A stretch of DNA of 64,000 nucleotides from Streptomyces lydicus (lineage in GTDB: Bacteria > Actinomycetota > Actinomycetes > Streptomycetales > Streptomycetaceae). Position numbers and translations under genes: made by a program. Under the pieces are notes generated by a model that was given only the letters and a program-made list of their open reading frames with translations, was not told where the DNA came from and made no database searches. Positions 49,831 through 58,513 of this stretch are shown piece by piece (within the stretch, counting starts at the first letter, position 1; each line of letters starts with the position of its first letter). The stretch covers positions 231,091 to 295,090 of the forward strand of contig NZ_JNZA01000003.1 in the NCBI RefSeq assembly GCF_000717345.1, written 5' to 3'.

Positions 49831-50040
49831 TTGCGCGCCGCGTCTCCCTTAGCGTCGCGCGGCGCGTCGCCTGTTGATGCGCGGGGCGCCGGGCGCCGAG
49901 TTCCCCCTCGCCTCGTGGCGCCTCCTTGTACTCCGGCAACGATTACGGAGAGTAATCAGTTCCCAGGGTATATCACGCTCAGCAACACGTCACTCTGCAA
50001 GCAATACGTACCCTTCAGCACGTAAGGACTTGAGGACGAC

Positions 50041-51063
50041 ATGACTTCTTCGTACGGGACCCTCGGTGTGGCGGTCATCGGGACCGGCCGGATGGGCGCC
50101 GACCACGTGCGCCGGATCAACGACGTGATCAGCGGCGCCCGGGTGGCGGCCGTGGTCGACATCGACGCCGCCCGGGTCAAGCACCTCGCCGACGGCATCG
50201 ACGGCTGTACCCCGTACACCGACCCGGCCGCCGCCATGGACGACCCCGCGGTGGACGCCGTACTGATCGCCTCGCCGGGCCCCGCGCACGAGGCAGCGCT
50301 GCTGGACGCGTTCGCGCGCGACCTGCCCGTGCTGTGCGAGAAGCCGCTGACGCCGGACGCCGCGTCCGCGCTGCGCGTCCTGGAGGCGGAGCAGGCGCTC
50401 GGCCACCGTCGCGTCCAGGTGGGGTTCATGCGGCGATACGACAAGGACTACCGCAGCCTGAAGGCCCTTCTGGACCGGCGCGCCTACGGCCGGCCGCTGA
50501 TGCTGCACAACAAGCACCGCAACGCCGACACCCCGCCCGGTTTCACCAACGCCATGATGATCAACGACTCGGTGGTGCACGAGATCGACGTGACCCGCTG
50601 GCTGCTGGAGGAGGAGATCACCGCCGTACGGGTACTGCGACCGGCGCCCACCGGGAACGCGCCCGAGGGCCTCAGCGACCCGCAGCTGGTCCTCTTCGAG
50701 ACCGCCGGCGGCCAGGTCGTCGACACCGAGATCTTCGTCAACTGCGGCTTCGGCTACCAGGTCAGCTGTGAGGCGGTCTGCGAGAGCGGTACGGCCAGGA
50801 TCGGCGACGACCACGGCGTGTTCAGCAACACCGCGAGCCGCTGGGGCGGCGGCATCACCCCCGGATTCGTGGAGCGCTTCGAGGACGCGTACGACCGACA
50901 GGTGCAACGCTGGGTGGACGCCACCCGCCGCGGCGAGGTCGAGGGCCCCAGCTGCTGGGACGGCTATGCGGCGGCTGCGGTGTGCGAGGCGGGTGTGCTC
51001 GCCCAGGCCAGTGGCGAGCGGGTTGCGGTCGAACTGATCGAGCGACCCGCTCTGTACGGCTAG
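50041..51063 (+). CDS. iolG: Inositol 2-dehydrogenase (Gfo/Idh/MocA family)
   Basis: 340 residues. N-terminal Rossmann fold ([17 protein letters not shown]), the family motif CEKPLTPD near 98-105, and catalytic-domain [15 protein letters not shown] with the Asp/His pair. It oxidises myo-inositol to scyllo-inosose with NAD, the first catabolic step. GAGGACGAC precedes the ATG and a TAAGGACTT operator half-site overlaps it. Confidence 0.9.
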   Translation: MTSSYGTLGVAVIGTGRMGADHVRRINDVISGARVAAVVDIDAARVKHLADGIDGCTPYTDPAAAMDDPAVDAVLIASPGPAHEAALLDAFARDLPVLCEKPLTPDAASALRVLEAEQALGHRRVQVGFMRRYDKDYRSLKALLDRRAYGRPLMLHNKHRNADTPPGFTNAMMINDSVVHEIDVTRWLLEEEITAVRVLRPAPTGNAPEGLSDPQLVLFETAGGQVVDTEIFVNCGFGYQVSCEAVCESGTARIGDDHGVFSNTASRWGGGITPGFVERFEDAYDRQVQRWVDATRRGEVEGPSCWDGYAAAAVCEAGVLAQASGERVAVELIERPALYG

Positions 51064-51120
51064 AGCCACCCGTAATTGATAGAGCCACCCCGTAACGGCT
51101 TGAGCCATCCCGTGCTCGAC
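51062..51120. repeat. Three tandem 20-bp repeats after iolG
   Basis: Units of about 20 bp starting at 51062, 51081 and 51101 share (A/T)GAGCCA(C/T)CCCGT; the first unit is one base shorter. They begin within the iolG stop codon (51061-51063). Confidence 0.65.
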
Positions 51121-51269
51121 GGACAGTGCTGCCCCCGTGCTCAGTTGTCGGCGGCGTCGGCCCGGTCCGTCGTAGGTGTGCCCGCTCCCTGATCCACCGA
51201 AAGGCCCCGCTCCATGCACCTCCCTCGTGATCCGATATCCGCGCCCTCCCAATCCCAGCGGGGTTGACG

Positions 51270-52718
51270 ATGTCCGCTCCGACCCGTCAGGCGGCGTCCG
51301 CCGGCCCGCGTGTCAGTCCGCGGGCCCGTGACGCCAAGCGCTTCATCGTCGGCATCGCTGCCATCGCCGCTCTCGGCGGCGCCCTGTTCGGATACGACAC
51401 CGGGGTGATCTCCGGGGCGCTCCCCTTCATGGAGGACCACTTCGGCCTGACCTCCTTGGGTGAGGGCGTCATCACCAGCGCGCTGCTGATCGGCGCGGCC
51501 TTCGGTTCGCTGATCGGCGGCCGGATGTCCGACGCGCTGGGCCGGCGCAACTCGCTGCTGTGGGCGGGCGCCGTCTTCATCGGCGGGGCGATGGCCGTCG
51601 CCGTGTCGCCGGGCGTCCCGGTCATGACGGCGGCGCGCTTCGTGCTGGGCCTCGCGGTCGGCAGCGCCTCCGTGATCACCCCGCTCTACCTGTCGGAGAT
51701 CGCGCCGCCGCACATCCGTGGCCGGCTGGTCTCCTTCAATTCGCTGATGATCGTCAGCGGCCAGCTGCTCGCCTACCTCATCAACGCCGTGCTGGCACGC
51801 TGGGAAGCCTGGCGCTGGATGCTGGGGCTCGCGGCCCTGCCCGCGGTGGCGCTGTTCGTCGGGCTGTTCTTCCTGCCCGACACGCCGCGCTGGTACATCA
51901 GCAAGGGCCGGCGCGACGAGGCCGCCCGGGTGCTGGGCCGTACGCTGCCGGCCGAGGACGTGCCCGCCGAGTTGGCGCGTATCGATCAGGCCCGCGAGCT
52001 GGAGGCGGGCGCCCGGCGCGGCGCGTGGCAGCAGTTGCGTACGCCGTGGGTGCGGCGGCTGCTGCTGATCGGCATCGGGCTGGCGGCCGTCCAGCAGATC
52101 ACCGGGGTGAACGCCGTCGTCTACTTCGCGCCCAAGATCCTCGCCTCGACGGGGCTGGGCACCGGTGCGGCGATCACCGCGACGATCGCGGTGGGCGCGG
52201 TCTCCGTCCTCGCCACCGCCATCGGGATGGCCCTCATCGACCGGGTCGGCCGGCGTCCCCTGCTGATCACCGGTCTCGCCGGCATGACGGTCGCACTGGC
52301 ATTGCTCGGTGCGTCCTTCCACCTCCCGCACTCGGCCGCCGTCAGCGCCCTCGTCCTCGGCCTGATGGTGCTCTACATGGCCTTCATGCAGGCCACGCTG
52401 AACACCGGGGTCTGGCTGCTGCTCGCGGAGATGTTCCCGCTCAAGGTGCGCGGGCTGGCTATGGGTGCCGCGGTGTTCGTGATGTGGGTGGTCAACTTCG
52501 CGGTGGCGCTGGTGTTCCCGGTGCTGCTGGACGCGATCGGCGCCGGCGCCACGTTCTGGTTCTTCGGCGCGATGTGCGTGCTGTCCCTGATCTTCTGCAA
52601 GCGGTACGCACCGGAGACGAAGGGGCTGGCGCTGGAGGATCTGGAGCACGAGCTGCGGAAGGCGGCGGGTGCGGAGGCGGTGGGGGTGGCGGTGGCGGCT
52701 GTGGACTCGACTGACTGA
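51270..52718 (+). CDS. MFS sugar porter, probable inositol transporter
   Basis: 482 residues, 12 predicted helices, sugar-porter signatures GRMSDALGRR (loop 2-3), RGRLVSFNSL, DRVGRRPLL (loop 8-9) and PETKG near the C-terminus. In this context it most likely imports myo-inositol with protons (IolT-like). ATG at 51270 starts MSAPTRQ; an in-frame TTG two codons earlier is less likely. Confidence 0.88.
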   Translation: MSAPTRQAASAGPRVSPRARDAKRFIVGIAAIAALGGALFGYDTGVISGALPFMEDHFGLTSLGEGVITSALLIGAAFGSLIGGRMSDALGRRNSLLWAGAVFIGGAMAVAVSPGVPVMTAARFVLGLAVGSASVITPLYLSEIAPPHIRGRLVSFNSLMIVSGQLLAYLINAVLARWEAWRWMLGLAALPAVALFVGLFFLPDTPRWYISKGRRDEAARVLGRTLPAEDVPAELARIDQARELEAGARRGAWQQLRTPWVRRLLLIGIGLAAVQQITGVNAVVYFAPKILASTGLGTGAAITATIAVGAVSVLATAIGMALIDRVGRRPLLITGLAGMTVALALLGASFHLPHSAAVSALVLGLMVLYMAFMQATLNTGVWLLLAEMFPLKVRGLAMGAAVFVMWVVNFAVALVFPVLLDAIGAGATFWFFGAMCVLSLIFCKRYAPETKGLALEDLEHELRKAAGAEAVGVAVAAVDSTD

Positions 52719-52817
52719 TGTGTCGTCATATTTCGTCGCACCAGCGGCAGTTGTGGGGAACCGTGGGGCGGGCGCCCGGCGTCGGAGGGGGTGGAATCAC
52801 ATCCAACGGGGGAAACG

Positions 52818-53201
52818 GTGGACTTCGTGAATGCCAACGCACTCAGCCATGTCATCAAGCGCGCTGCCGTACTGACCGCGACCGCGGGGCTGCTGACCGC
52901 CGGGCTGCTCACCGGCCCGGCCGCCGCCAGCAGCCCGGCGCCCGCGGGCCGGCCGGCCGGAACGCTGGCGGCCTGCGCGTACTACAACGGGACCGCCCTC
53001 ACCGTCTACGGTCAGCGCGGCGACCGGGTCTCGCAGGTGCAGTGCCTGCTGGCGAACCGTCGCTACCTCCCCTGGGGAGACGTGACGGGGTACTTCGGGC
53101 CCAAGACCCGCGCGGCGGTGAAGAAGTTCCAGGCCCGGCACCATCTGACCGCTGACGGGAAGGTCGGCAGGAAGACCTGGCGGGCGCTCTACACCGCCTG
53201 A
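52818..53201 (+). CDS. Secreted peptidoglycan-binding domain protein
   Basis: 127 residues. A Sec signal (AAVLTATAGLLTAGLLTGPAAA) precedes a PG_binding_1 three-helix domain (VSQVQCLLANRRYL..TGYFGPKTRAAVKKFQARHHLTADGKVGRKTWRAL). Two Cys (LAACAYY, VQCLL) may form a disulphide. No catalytic domain. GTG at 52818 follows CGGGGGAAA. Confidence 0.88.
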   Translation: MDFVNANALSHVIKRAAVLTATAGLLTAGLLTGPAAASSPAPAGRPAGTLAACAYYNGTALTVYGQRGDRVSQVQCLLANRRYLPWGDVTGYFGPKTRAAVKKFQARHHLTADGKVGRKTWRALYTA

Positions 53202-53215
53202 TCGGGCCGCGGAAC

Positions 53216-53261
53216 GTGTGGCGGGCCGGTTTCCCCGGGAGCGGGAACCGGCCCGCCACAC
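53216..53261 (+). terminator. Strong hairpin after the peptidoglycan-binding gene
   Basis: A perfect 16-bp stem (53216-53231 with 53246-53261) with a 14-nt loop lies 14 bp after the stop. Confidence 0.85.
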
Positions 53262-53587
53262 TGCTACCCCACCGGCCCCCCTGAACCTGCCGCCCCAGCA
53301 ACCCCACCACCCCCAACAACTCCACGAACCCCGCCGCCCCGGCCTGCCCCGCCTCCCCCCTGCGCCCGTCCCGTATCCGTCCCGCCTCCGTCACAGGCGT
53401 CCCCCGCGCGTCACGGCTGTCACCGTTGCGCGGGTCTTCCGTCACAGCCGATCAACAGCCCCTCCCCGACCGTCACTCGGTGTCGTTGTCCAGGCACAGG
53501 GTGAGTGATCACCAGGCCGTACGCGGCTCCCGGCCGGCTCCCCCGGGTCGACCCTGCGTACGGCACGGCAGCCAGGAGGTGGCAGAG
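53262..53587. other. Non-coding stretch
   Basis: C-rich on the left (53262-53410). The right part presumably holds the promoter of the small HTH gene. No gene or clear motif is seen. Confidence 0.4.
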
Positions 53588-53782
53588 ATGACCGACCGCA
53601 GGCTCTGGTCGTACAAGGAGATCGCCGCACACATCCAGGTGCAGCCGGACACCGTGCGCTCGTATCGCAAGCACGGGCTGCTGCCGGAACCGGACCTGGT
53701 GGAGGGCGGGAAACCGTACTGGTTCGCCGACACGGTCAGAGCGTGGGTGGCTCAGCGACCCGGCCAGCGCGGCCGCCGCTGA
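53588..53782 (+). CDS. Small excisionase/MerR-type helix-turn-helix protein
   Basis: 64 residues, one winged-helix HTH (WSYKEIAAHIQVQPDTVRSYRKHGLLPEPD..GKPYWFADTVRAWVAQRPG). ATG at 53588 follows AGGAGGTGG. No integrase or phage gene is adjacent, so it is an orphan: a chromosomal regulator or a relic of a mobile element. Confidence 0.75.
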   Translation: MTDRRLWSYKEIAAHIQVQPDTVRSYRKHGLLPEPDLVEGGKPYWFADTVRAWVAQRPGQRGRR

Positions 53783-53921
53783 CGCCACCCTGGACCAGGC
53801 CCGGCCCCGGGTCCCGGTGCACCGCACCAGGCGGAGCGCCGGGATCCGGCGCCCGGGAGCGCCCATTCCATGAGCACGCCGACGACCTCCCTCGCGGCCG
53901 CGACGGCTCTACGATCGGGGT

Positions 53922-54845
53922 ATGCCCCAGGAATCCCGGGCAGCAGCGCCCGCCCGGCTCGCGGTGATCGGTGCCGGTGCGATCGGCGGCTACACCGCCG
54001 CCCTCGCCCACTGGGCCGGTCTGGACGTCACCCTGTGCGTACGCGCTCCCCTGGACGGCCTGACGGTCGAGAGCGGCGGTGAGGCGCGCGCCGCGGCGGT
54101 GCGGATCGCCACCGATCCGGCGCGGGCGACGCCGGTCGACTGGGTGCTGCTGACCACCAAGGCGCAGGACACCGCGGGTGCCGAGGGCTGGCTGCGGCGG
54201 CTGTGCGGCCCCGGTGCCGCCGTGGCGGTGCTGCAGAACGGCGTCGGCCAGGAGGAGCGGGTGGCCCCGCTCGTGCCCGAGGGCACGGGCATCCTTCCCA
54301 CCGTCGTCTACATCTCCGCGGAGCGCCTCGCGCCCGGCCGGATCCTGCATCACGTCGCCAGCGAACTGCACGTGCCCGAGGGCCCGTTGGCGGACCGTTT
54401 CGCCGCTCTGCTGTCCGGCAGCGGGCTGCAGGTGCATCGGGTCCCGGATTTCACCACGGCCGTCTGGCGCAAGCTGTTCACCAACCTCGCCGCCAACCCC
54501 CTCACCGCTCTCCTCCAGCAGCGGATGGGTGTCTTCGCCGACCCCGGGATGGCGCGGCTCAGCCGGGATCTGCTGCGTGAGGCGGCCGCGGTGGCGCGGG
54601 CGGAGGGGGCGGACCTCGGCGAGGAGGACATCGCAAGGACGCTGGAGCTGTACGCCGCGGCGCCTCCGGACGGCGGCTCCTCGATGCTGTACGACCGTCT
54701 CGCCGGGCGCCCGTTGGAGCATGAGTTCATCACGGGTGCGGTGGTGCGGGCGGGCGAACGGCACGGCATCGCGACGCCGTTGAACGGGATGCTGCTGACC
54801 CTGCTGCGGGCGGTGGACCGCGATCTGCGGGCCGGGAGGGCGTAG
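53922..54845 (+). CDS. 2-dehydropantoate 2-reductase-like oxidoreductase
   Basis: 307 residues of the PanE/ApbA family. NADP-binding AVIGAGAIGGYTAA at the start, TTKAQDT near 80, QNGVGQEE near 107, and the C-terminal helical domain with catalytic-type Lys in VWRKLFTNLAANPLTAL. Substrate may be ketopantoate or another 2-keto acid; no pantothenate genes are nearby. Confidence 0.85.
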   Translation: MPQESRAAAPARLAVIGAGAIGGYTAALAHWAGLDVTLCVRAPLDGLTVESGGEARAAAVRIATDPARATPVDWVLLTTKAQDTAGAEGWLRRLCGPGAAVAVLQNGVGQEERVAPLVPEGTGILPTVVYISAERLAPGRILHHVASELHVPEGPLADRFAALLSGSGLQVHRVPDFTTAVWRKLFTNLAANPLTALLQQRMGVFADPGMARLSRDLLREAAAVARAEGADLGEEDIARTLELYAAAPPDGGSSMLYDRLAGRPLEHEFITGAVVRAGERHGIATPLNGMLLTLLRAVDRDLRAGRA

Positions 54846-54873
54846 CGGGGAACCGCAGCCGGGGCGCGTGTGG

Positions 54874-55950
54874 TCAGGCTGTCGGGGGTGGTGCGGTGGA
54901 CCCCCGGATTTCGAGTTCCGGGGTGACGAGGCGGTGGGCGGCGGGGGCGTCCGGGTGCGCCATCCGGTCCAGCAGGCAGCGGGCCGCCCGGCGGCCGACC
55001 TCGTGGCTGACGTTGTTCACCGAGTTCAGCCAGAGGTGGCGGATGCGGGCGAGGTAGGTGTTGTCGTAGCCGACGAGGGAGAGGTCGGTGGGCACGTCCA
55101 GGCCGAGTTCCTGGGCGGCGGAGAGCGCGCCGACGCAGGAGATGTCGTTGAACGCGAAGACCGCGGTGGGCCGTTCGTTGCCGCGCGCCCCGGTGAGCAG
55201 CCGTACGGCGGCCCGGTAGCCGCCCTCTTCGGTACCGTCGCCGGTTTCCACGGCGGCGCTCGCGTCGAGGCCGTGGGCGCGTACGGCCGCCTCGAAGCCG
55301 CGCCGGCGCAGCTCGCCGACCAGGCCGTGTCCGGTGAGGTGGGCGATGCGTCGATGGCCCAGGGCGATGAGGTGCTCGGTGGCGAGCCGGGCGCCGCGCT
55401 CGTCGTCGTTGGCGACGATGTCGACGTGCGGCAGGCGGGGTTCGTGGTTGCCGGCGATGACGGTGGGCAGCCGCCCGGCGACCTCGGCGAGCCCGTCGGT
55501 GTCCGGGAGGGTGCCGACGACGACGAGGCCGTCGACCCGCAGCTCCTGGAAGGTGCGGGCGAAGTCCTGGCCGGCGCGGTGGTCGAGGCGGCCGTCGGCG
55601 ATCAGCATGCGCAGGCCGTGCGCCTGAAGTAGGGAGTTCAGGCCGTCGAGGACGTCGACGAACCAGGGGTTGCGCATGTCGTTCAGCAGCACGCCGACGG
55701 TATGGGTGCGGCGGGCGACGAGGCTGCGGGCGGCGGCGTTCGGCCGGTAGCCCAGCTCGTCGATGGCGTCGAGGACGGCCTGCCGCTTGGCGGCGCTGAC
55801 CCGCGGTGAGTCCTGCAGCACCAGCGAGACCAGCGATTTGGAGACCCCGGCCCGCTCGGCGACGCCGCGGATCGTCGGCGGGCGCGGCCCACCCGGGCGC
55901 CCGCCGGCTCCGCGCTCCTCTTCGGCGGCGCGCTCGTTGGACCGTTCCAT
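54874..55950 (-). CDS. LacI-family transcriptional regulator
   Basis: 358 residues. A Gly/Arg-rich extension of about 25 residues precedes the LacI HTH (TIRGVAERAGVSKSLVSLVLQDSPRVSAAKRQAV) and hinge (AIDELGYRPNAAARSL). A periplasmic-binding-type effector domain follows (VGVLLNDMRNPWFVDVLDGL). It is divergent from a Gfo/Idh/MocA gene and probably controls it, perhaps with inositol or a related polyol as inducer. ATG at 55950 follows GGAAGGA. Confidence 0.9.
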   Translation of the reverse strand: MERSNERAAEEERGAGGRPGGPRPPTIRGVAERAGVSKSLVSLVLQDSPRVSAAKRQAVLDAIDELGYRPNAAARSLVARRTHTVGVLLNDMRNPWFVDVLDGLNSLLQAHGLRMLIADGRLDHRAGQDFARTFQELRVDGLVVVGTLPDTDGLAEVAGRLPTVIAGNHEPRLPHVDIVANDDERGARLATEHLIALGHRRIAHLTGHGLVGELRRRGFEAAVRAHGLDASAAVETGDGTEEGGYRAAVRLLTGARGNERPTAVFAFNDISCVGALSAAQELGLDVPTDLSLVGYDNTYLARIRHLWLNSVNNVSHEVGRRAARCLLDRMAHPDAPAAHRLVTPELEIRGSTAPPPTA

Positions 55951-56235
55951 GGACGAGATCCTTCCAGCGGTCCGCCGCACCGTCAACGGCGGCTCCGGCA
56001 CCCATCCGTACGCGCCCCGACCAGACCCTGCGCGCCCCGGGGCAGGCCACGGCACATGGACTGCCGTGACCGGGCCGGCGGCCGCACCGAAGCCCGCAGA
56101 GGGATTGACATGCAGACATCAGGACATGCAGGGTGCCCGGAACGGCCCCGGATTGGATCGTTCCAACCACGACCAGTCGCCTTCCCTCCTCCCTCCCGTC
56201 TCCTCTCCTCCCCTCTCCCTCCGGAAGGACCGAGC
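55951..56235. promoter_or_regulatory. Divergent promoter region, LacI regulator and second dehydrogenase
   Basis: Candidate LacI-type half-sites include GGATCGTTCCAACC (56154-56167), whose GATCGTTCC core is close to the A/T-CGNTCC type. The polypyrimidine stretch 56178-56220 precedes the dehydrogenase ribosome site. The assignment is weak. Confidence 0.35.
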
Positions 56236-57285
56236 ATGAAGATCGGCCTCATCGGTACCGGGCGCATCGGCGCGTTCCACGCCCGGACCCTGCAGAGCGT
56301 CCCGGGCGTGCGTGACCTCGTGGTCGCCGACGCCGACTCGGCGCGTGCCGCGGCGCTGGCTGACGCCCTCGGCGTACGGGCCGCCGCGAGCATCCCGGAG
56401 ATGTACGCGCAGGGCCTGGACGGTGTGGTGATCGCCGCGGCGACCAGCGCACACGCCACGCTGATCCACCAGGCGCTGGACGCCGGGGTGCCGGTGTTCT
56501 GCGAGAAGCCGGTCGCACTGGACGTGCCGGGCACGGTCGGCGTGGTGGAGCGGGCGGAGGCCGGCAGTGTGCCCGTGCAGATCGGCTTCCAGCGCCGCTT
56601 CGACGCCGGTTACCGGGCCGCCCGGGAGGCGCTGCGCTCGGGCGAGCTGGGCTGGCTGCACACCCTGCGCGCCTGCACCAGCGACCGGACGCCGCCCCCG
56701 GCCGGCTACATCCCCACCTCCGGCGGGCTGTTCCGGGACTGTTCGATCCATGACTTCGACATCCTGCGCTGGCTCACCGGGCGTGAGGTGGTCTCGGTCT
56801 ACGCCCAGGGCGCCAACCGGGGCGCGTCCTTCTTCGCCGACGGGGACGACGTCGACACCTGCGCGGCCCTGCTGCGCTTCGACGACGACACCCTCGCCAC
56901 CGTCACCGCGACCCGCTACAACGGCGCGGGCCATGACGTGCGGTTGGAGGTCTGCGGCTCCGAGGGCGCCCGGTTCGTCGGCCTGGACGACCGGGCGCCG
57001 CTGCCGTCCGCGGAGCCGGAGCTGTCCTGGCGGCGGGCCGCCGACCCGTACGCCACGTTCATGGAGCGCTTCCACGACGCCTATGTCACCGAGCTGGGGG
57101 TCTTCACCGAGGTCGCCGCGGGCCGCCGGCCGAGTCCGTGCTCTCCGGCGGAGGCGCTGGAGGCGCTCTATGTCGCCGAGTCCTGCGAGCGGTCACGCCG
57201 GACCGGCGCACCGGTGGCGGTCGCGGACGTCCGCGTCACGGCCGGGCCTGCGGCCCCGGGGGCCGGGGCGGCCGCGGGCGCCTGA
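56236..57285 (+). CDS. Gfo/Idh/MocA oxidoreductase, inositol 2-dehydrogenase-like (second copy)
   Basis: 349 residues. Rossmann GLIGTGRIGAFHARTL, CEKPVALD near 98, QIGFQRRFDAGYRAAR, and DCSIHDFDILRWLTGRE carrying the catalytic Asp/His. It is close to IolG but may act on another inositol isomer or sugar. ATG at 56236 follows GGAAGGACC. The last 118 bp overlap the convergent DedA gene. Confidence 0.88.
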   Translation: MKIGLIGTGRIGAFHARTLQSVPGVRDLVVADADSARAAALADALGVRAAASIPEMYAQGLDGVVIAAATSAHATLIHQALDAGVPVFCEKPVALDVPGTVGVVERAEAGSVPVQIGFQRRFDAGYRAAREALRSGELGWLHTLRACTSDRTPPPAGYIPTSGGLFRDCSIHDFDILRWLTGREVVSVYAQGANRGASFFADGDDVDTCAALLRFDDDTLATVTATRYNGAGHDVRLEVCGSEGARFVGLDDRAPLPSAEPELSWRRAADPYATFMERFHDAYVTELGVFTEVAAGRRPSPCSPAEALEALYVAESCERSRRTGAPVAVADVRVTAGPAAPGAGAAAGA

Positions 57286-57962
57286 GCGGCGTCGGGGGTG
57301 AGGGAGAAGCGGGGGCGTGAGAAGCGGGGCGCGGAGGAGGCGCGGTCCGCAAGGGGGGCGCGGTCGTCGCGCCCCTCGCCGTCCCGTTCACCGCTTCGGT
57401 CGGGCCGTTCCCGTAGTGCCCGGCGCCGGGCGGCCCACTGGATCGCGGTGCCGGCGGCGGCGACCACGCAGGAGACGCCCAGGCCGATGCCGACGGCGTG
57501 GAGCCGGTTGTGGACGGCCGCGCTGCCGAGGTAGCCGAGGCCGATGGAGTATGTCGCCCAGGTCAGTTCGGCGATGCCGGCGCCGAGTGCGTACTTCCGC
57601 CACGGATAGCGCAGCACCCCGGCCGCCAGCGCCCCGGCGATCCGTCCGCTGGGCAGGAACCGTACGGCGACGACGAACGGCAGGCCGTAGCGCTCGACGC
57701 GCTGGGCGGTCCACTCCAGCAGTGCCCGGCGGCGGGGGTTGCGCCGCATCCAGGTGCGTACGGGGCCTCCGAACCGCCGGGCGGCCAGGTACATCAACAG
57801 GTCCCCGAGCAGTGCGCTGACGGCGACGGCCAGGATCACCTGGGGCAGGAAGAGTTCGCCCCGGGAGGCGAGGACGCCGGCGGAGACGAGCAGGGCGGAG
57901 TTGGGGACCAGCGGCGGCAGGGTCGTGAGCACCAGCAGGCCGTAGAGGGCGAGTACGTCCAT
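57168..57962 (-). CDS. DedA-family membrane protein
   Basis: 264 residues. DedA/SNARE-associated core with LLGDLLMYLAARRFG (amphipathic re-entrant helix), RFLPSGRIAGALAAGV (the conserved F/L-x-R-x3-P/G-type motif) and C-terminal helices to about residue 190. DedA proteins are thought to flip lipids and depend on the proton motive force. The last 70 residues are a disordered basic/Ala/Pro tail, and its final 39 codons lie opposite the end of the dehydrogenase gene. Confidence 0.85.
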   Translation of the reverse strand: MDVLALYGLLVLTTLPPLVPNSALLVSAGVLASRGELFLPQVILAVAVSALLGDLLMYLAARRFGGPVRTWMRRNPRRRALLEWTAQRVERYGLPFVVAVRFLPSGRIAGALAAGVLRYPWRKYALGAGIAELTWATYSIGLGYLGSAAVHNRLHAVGIGLGVSCVVAAAGTAIQWAARRRALRERPDRSGERDGEGRDDRAPLADRASSAPRFSRPRFSLTPDAAQAPAAAPAPGAAGPAVTRTSATATGAPVRRDRSQDSAT

Positions 57963-58057
57963 CCGGCCGCCTCCTCGGATCCGCCCCGAGTCCGTACCCC
58001 AAGGCTGACGCGGGGCGGGGGACACGGCAACGCGATGGTGTGGCGAGGGCTGGATTG

Positions 58058-58074
58058 ATACCCCCTAGGGGTAT
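58058..58074 (+). promoter_or_regulatory. CsoR-like copper operator
   Basis: Perfect palindrome ATACCCC-CTA-GGGGTAT, 152 bp upstream of the copZ-like ATG. It matches the TACCC-N-GGGTA operator of Cu(I)-responsive CsoR repressors in Streptomyces. No csoR or copA gene is in the window, so the regulator acts in trans. Confidence 0.85.
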
Positions 58075-58225
58075 AGAGTGCGTAGGGTGCAGGAGGTATC
58101 GACAGCCACCTGGGCCCCGTGCGTCCCTCGCGACCCACCCCGGCCCGTCGCGGCATCCGATATCCGGCACCGCGGAGAATGCTCCGCACCGACGGAACGC
58201 ATCGGCATCACGAGGAGACTCCCCC

Positions 58226-58513
58226 ATGACCGAGAACAGCTCCTGCTGCACCCCGCAAGGCTCCTGCCACTCCGGCGGCTCCGACGTCCAGGTCGGCGAG
58301 GTCACCACGACGTACAAGGTCACCGGCATGACCTGCGGGCACTGCGAGGGTGCGGTGGCGTCCGAGATCGGCGAGATCGCCGGCGTCAGCTCGGTGCAGG
58401 CGGTGGCGGCCACCGGGCTGGTGACCGTGACGTCCAAGGCCCCGCTGGACGAGGAGGCCGTGCGCGCGGCGGTCGACGAGGCCGGCTACGAGCTCGCGGG
58501 AGAGGCGGTCTGA
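58226..58513 (+). CDS. copZ: CopZ-type heavy-metal-associated metallochaperone
   Basis: 95 residues. HMA ferredoxin-like fold with GMTCGHC (Cys37, Cys40), plus EVTTTYKVTG and AGYELAGEAV ends. An N-terminal extension carries further ligands (SSCCTPQGSCH), suggesting an additional copper site. ATG at 58226 follows CGAGGAGAC. The CsoR-like box upstream indicates copper induction. A partner CopA ATPase is not in the window. Confidence 0.9.
   Translation: MTENSSCCTPQGSCHSGGSDVQVGEVTTTYKVTGMTCGHCEGAVASEIGEIAGVSSVQAVAATGLVTVTSKAPLDEEAVRAAVDEAGYELAGEAV

Noticed and set aside
49569..49875. CRISPR array
   Set aside because: Units are head-to-tail without spacers and there are no cas genes.
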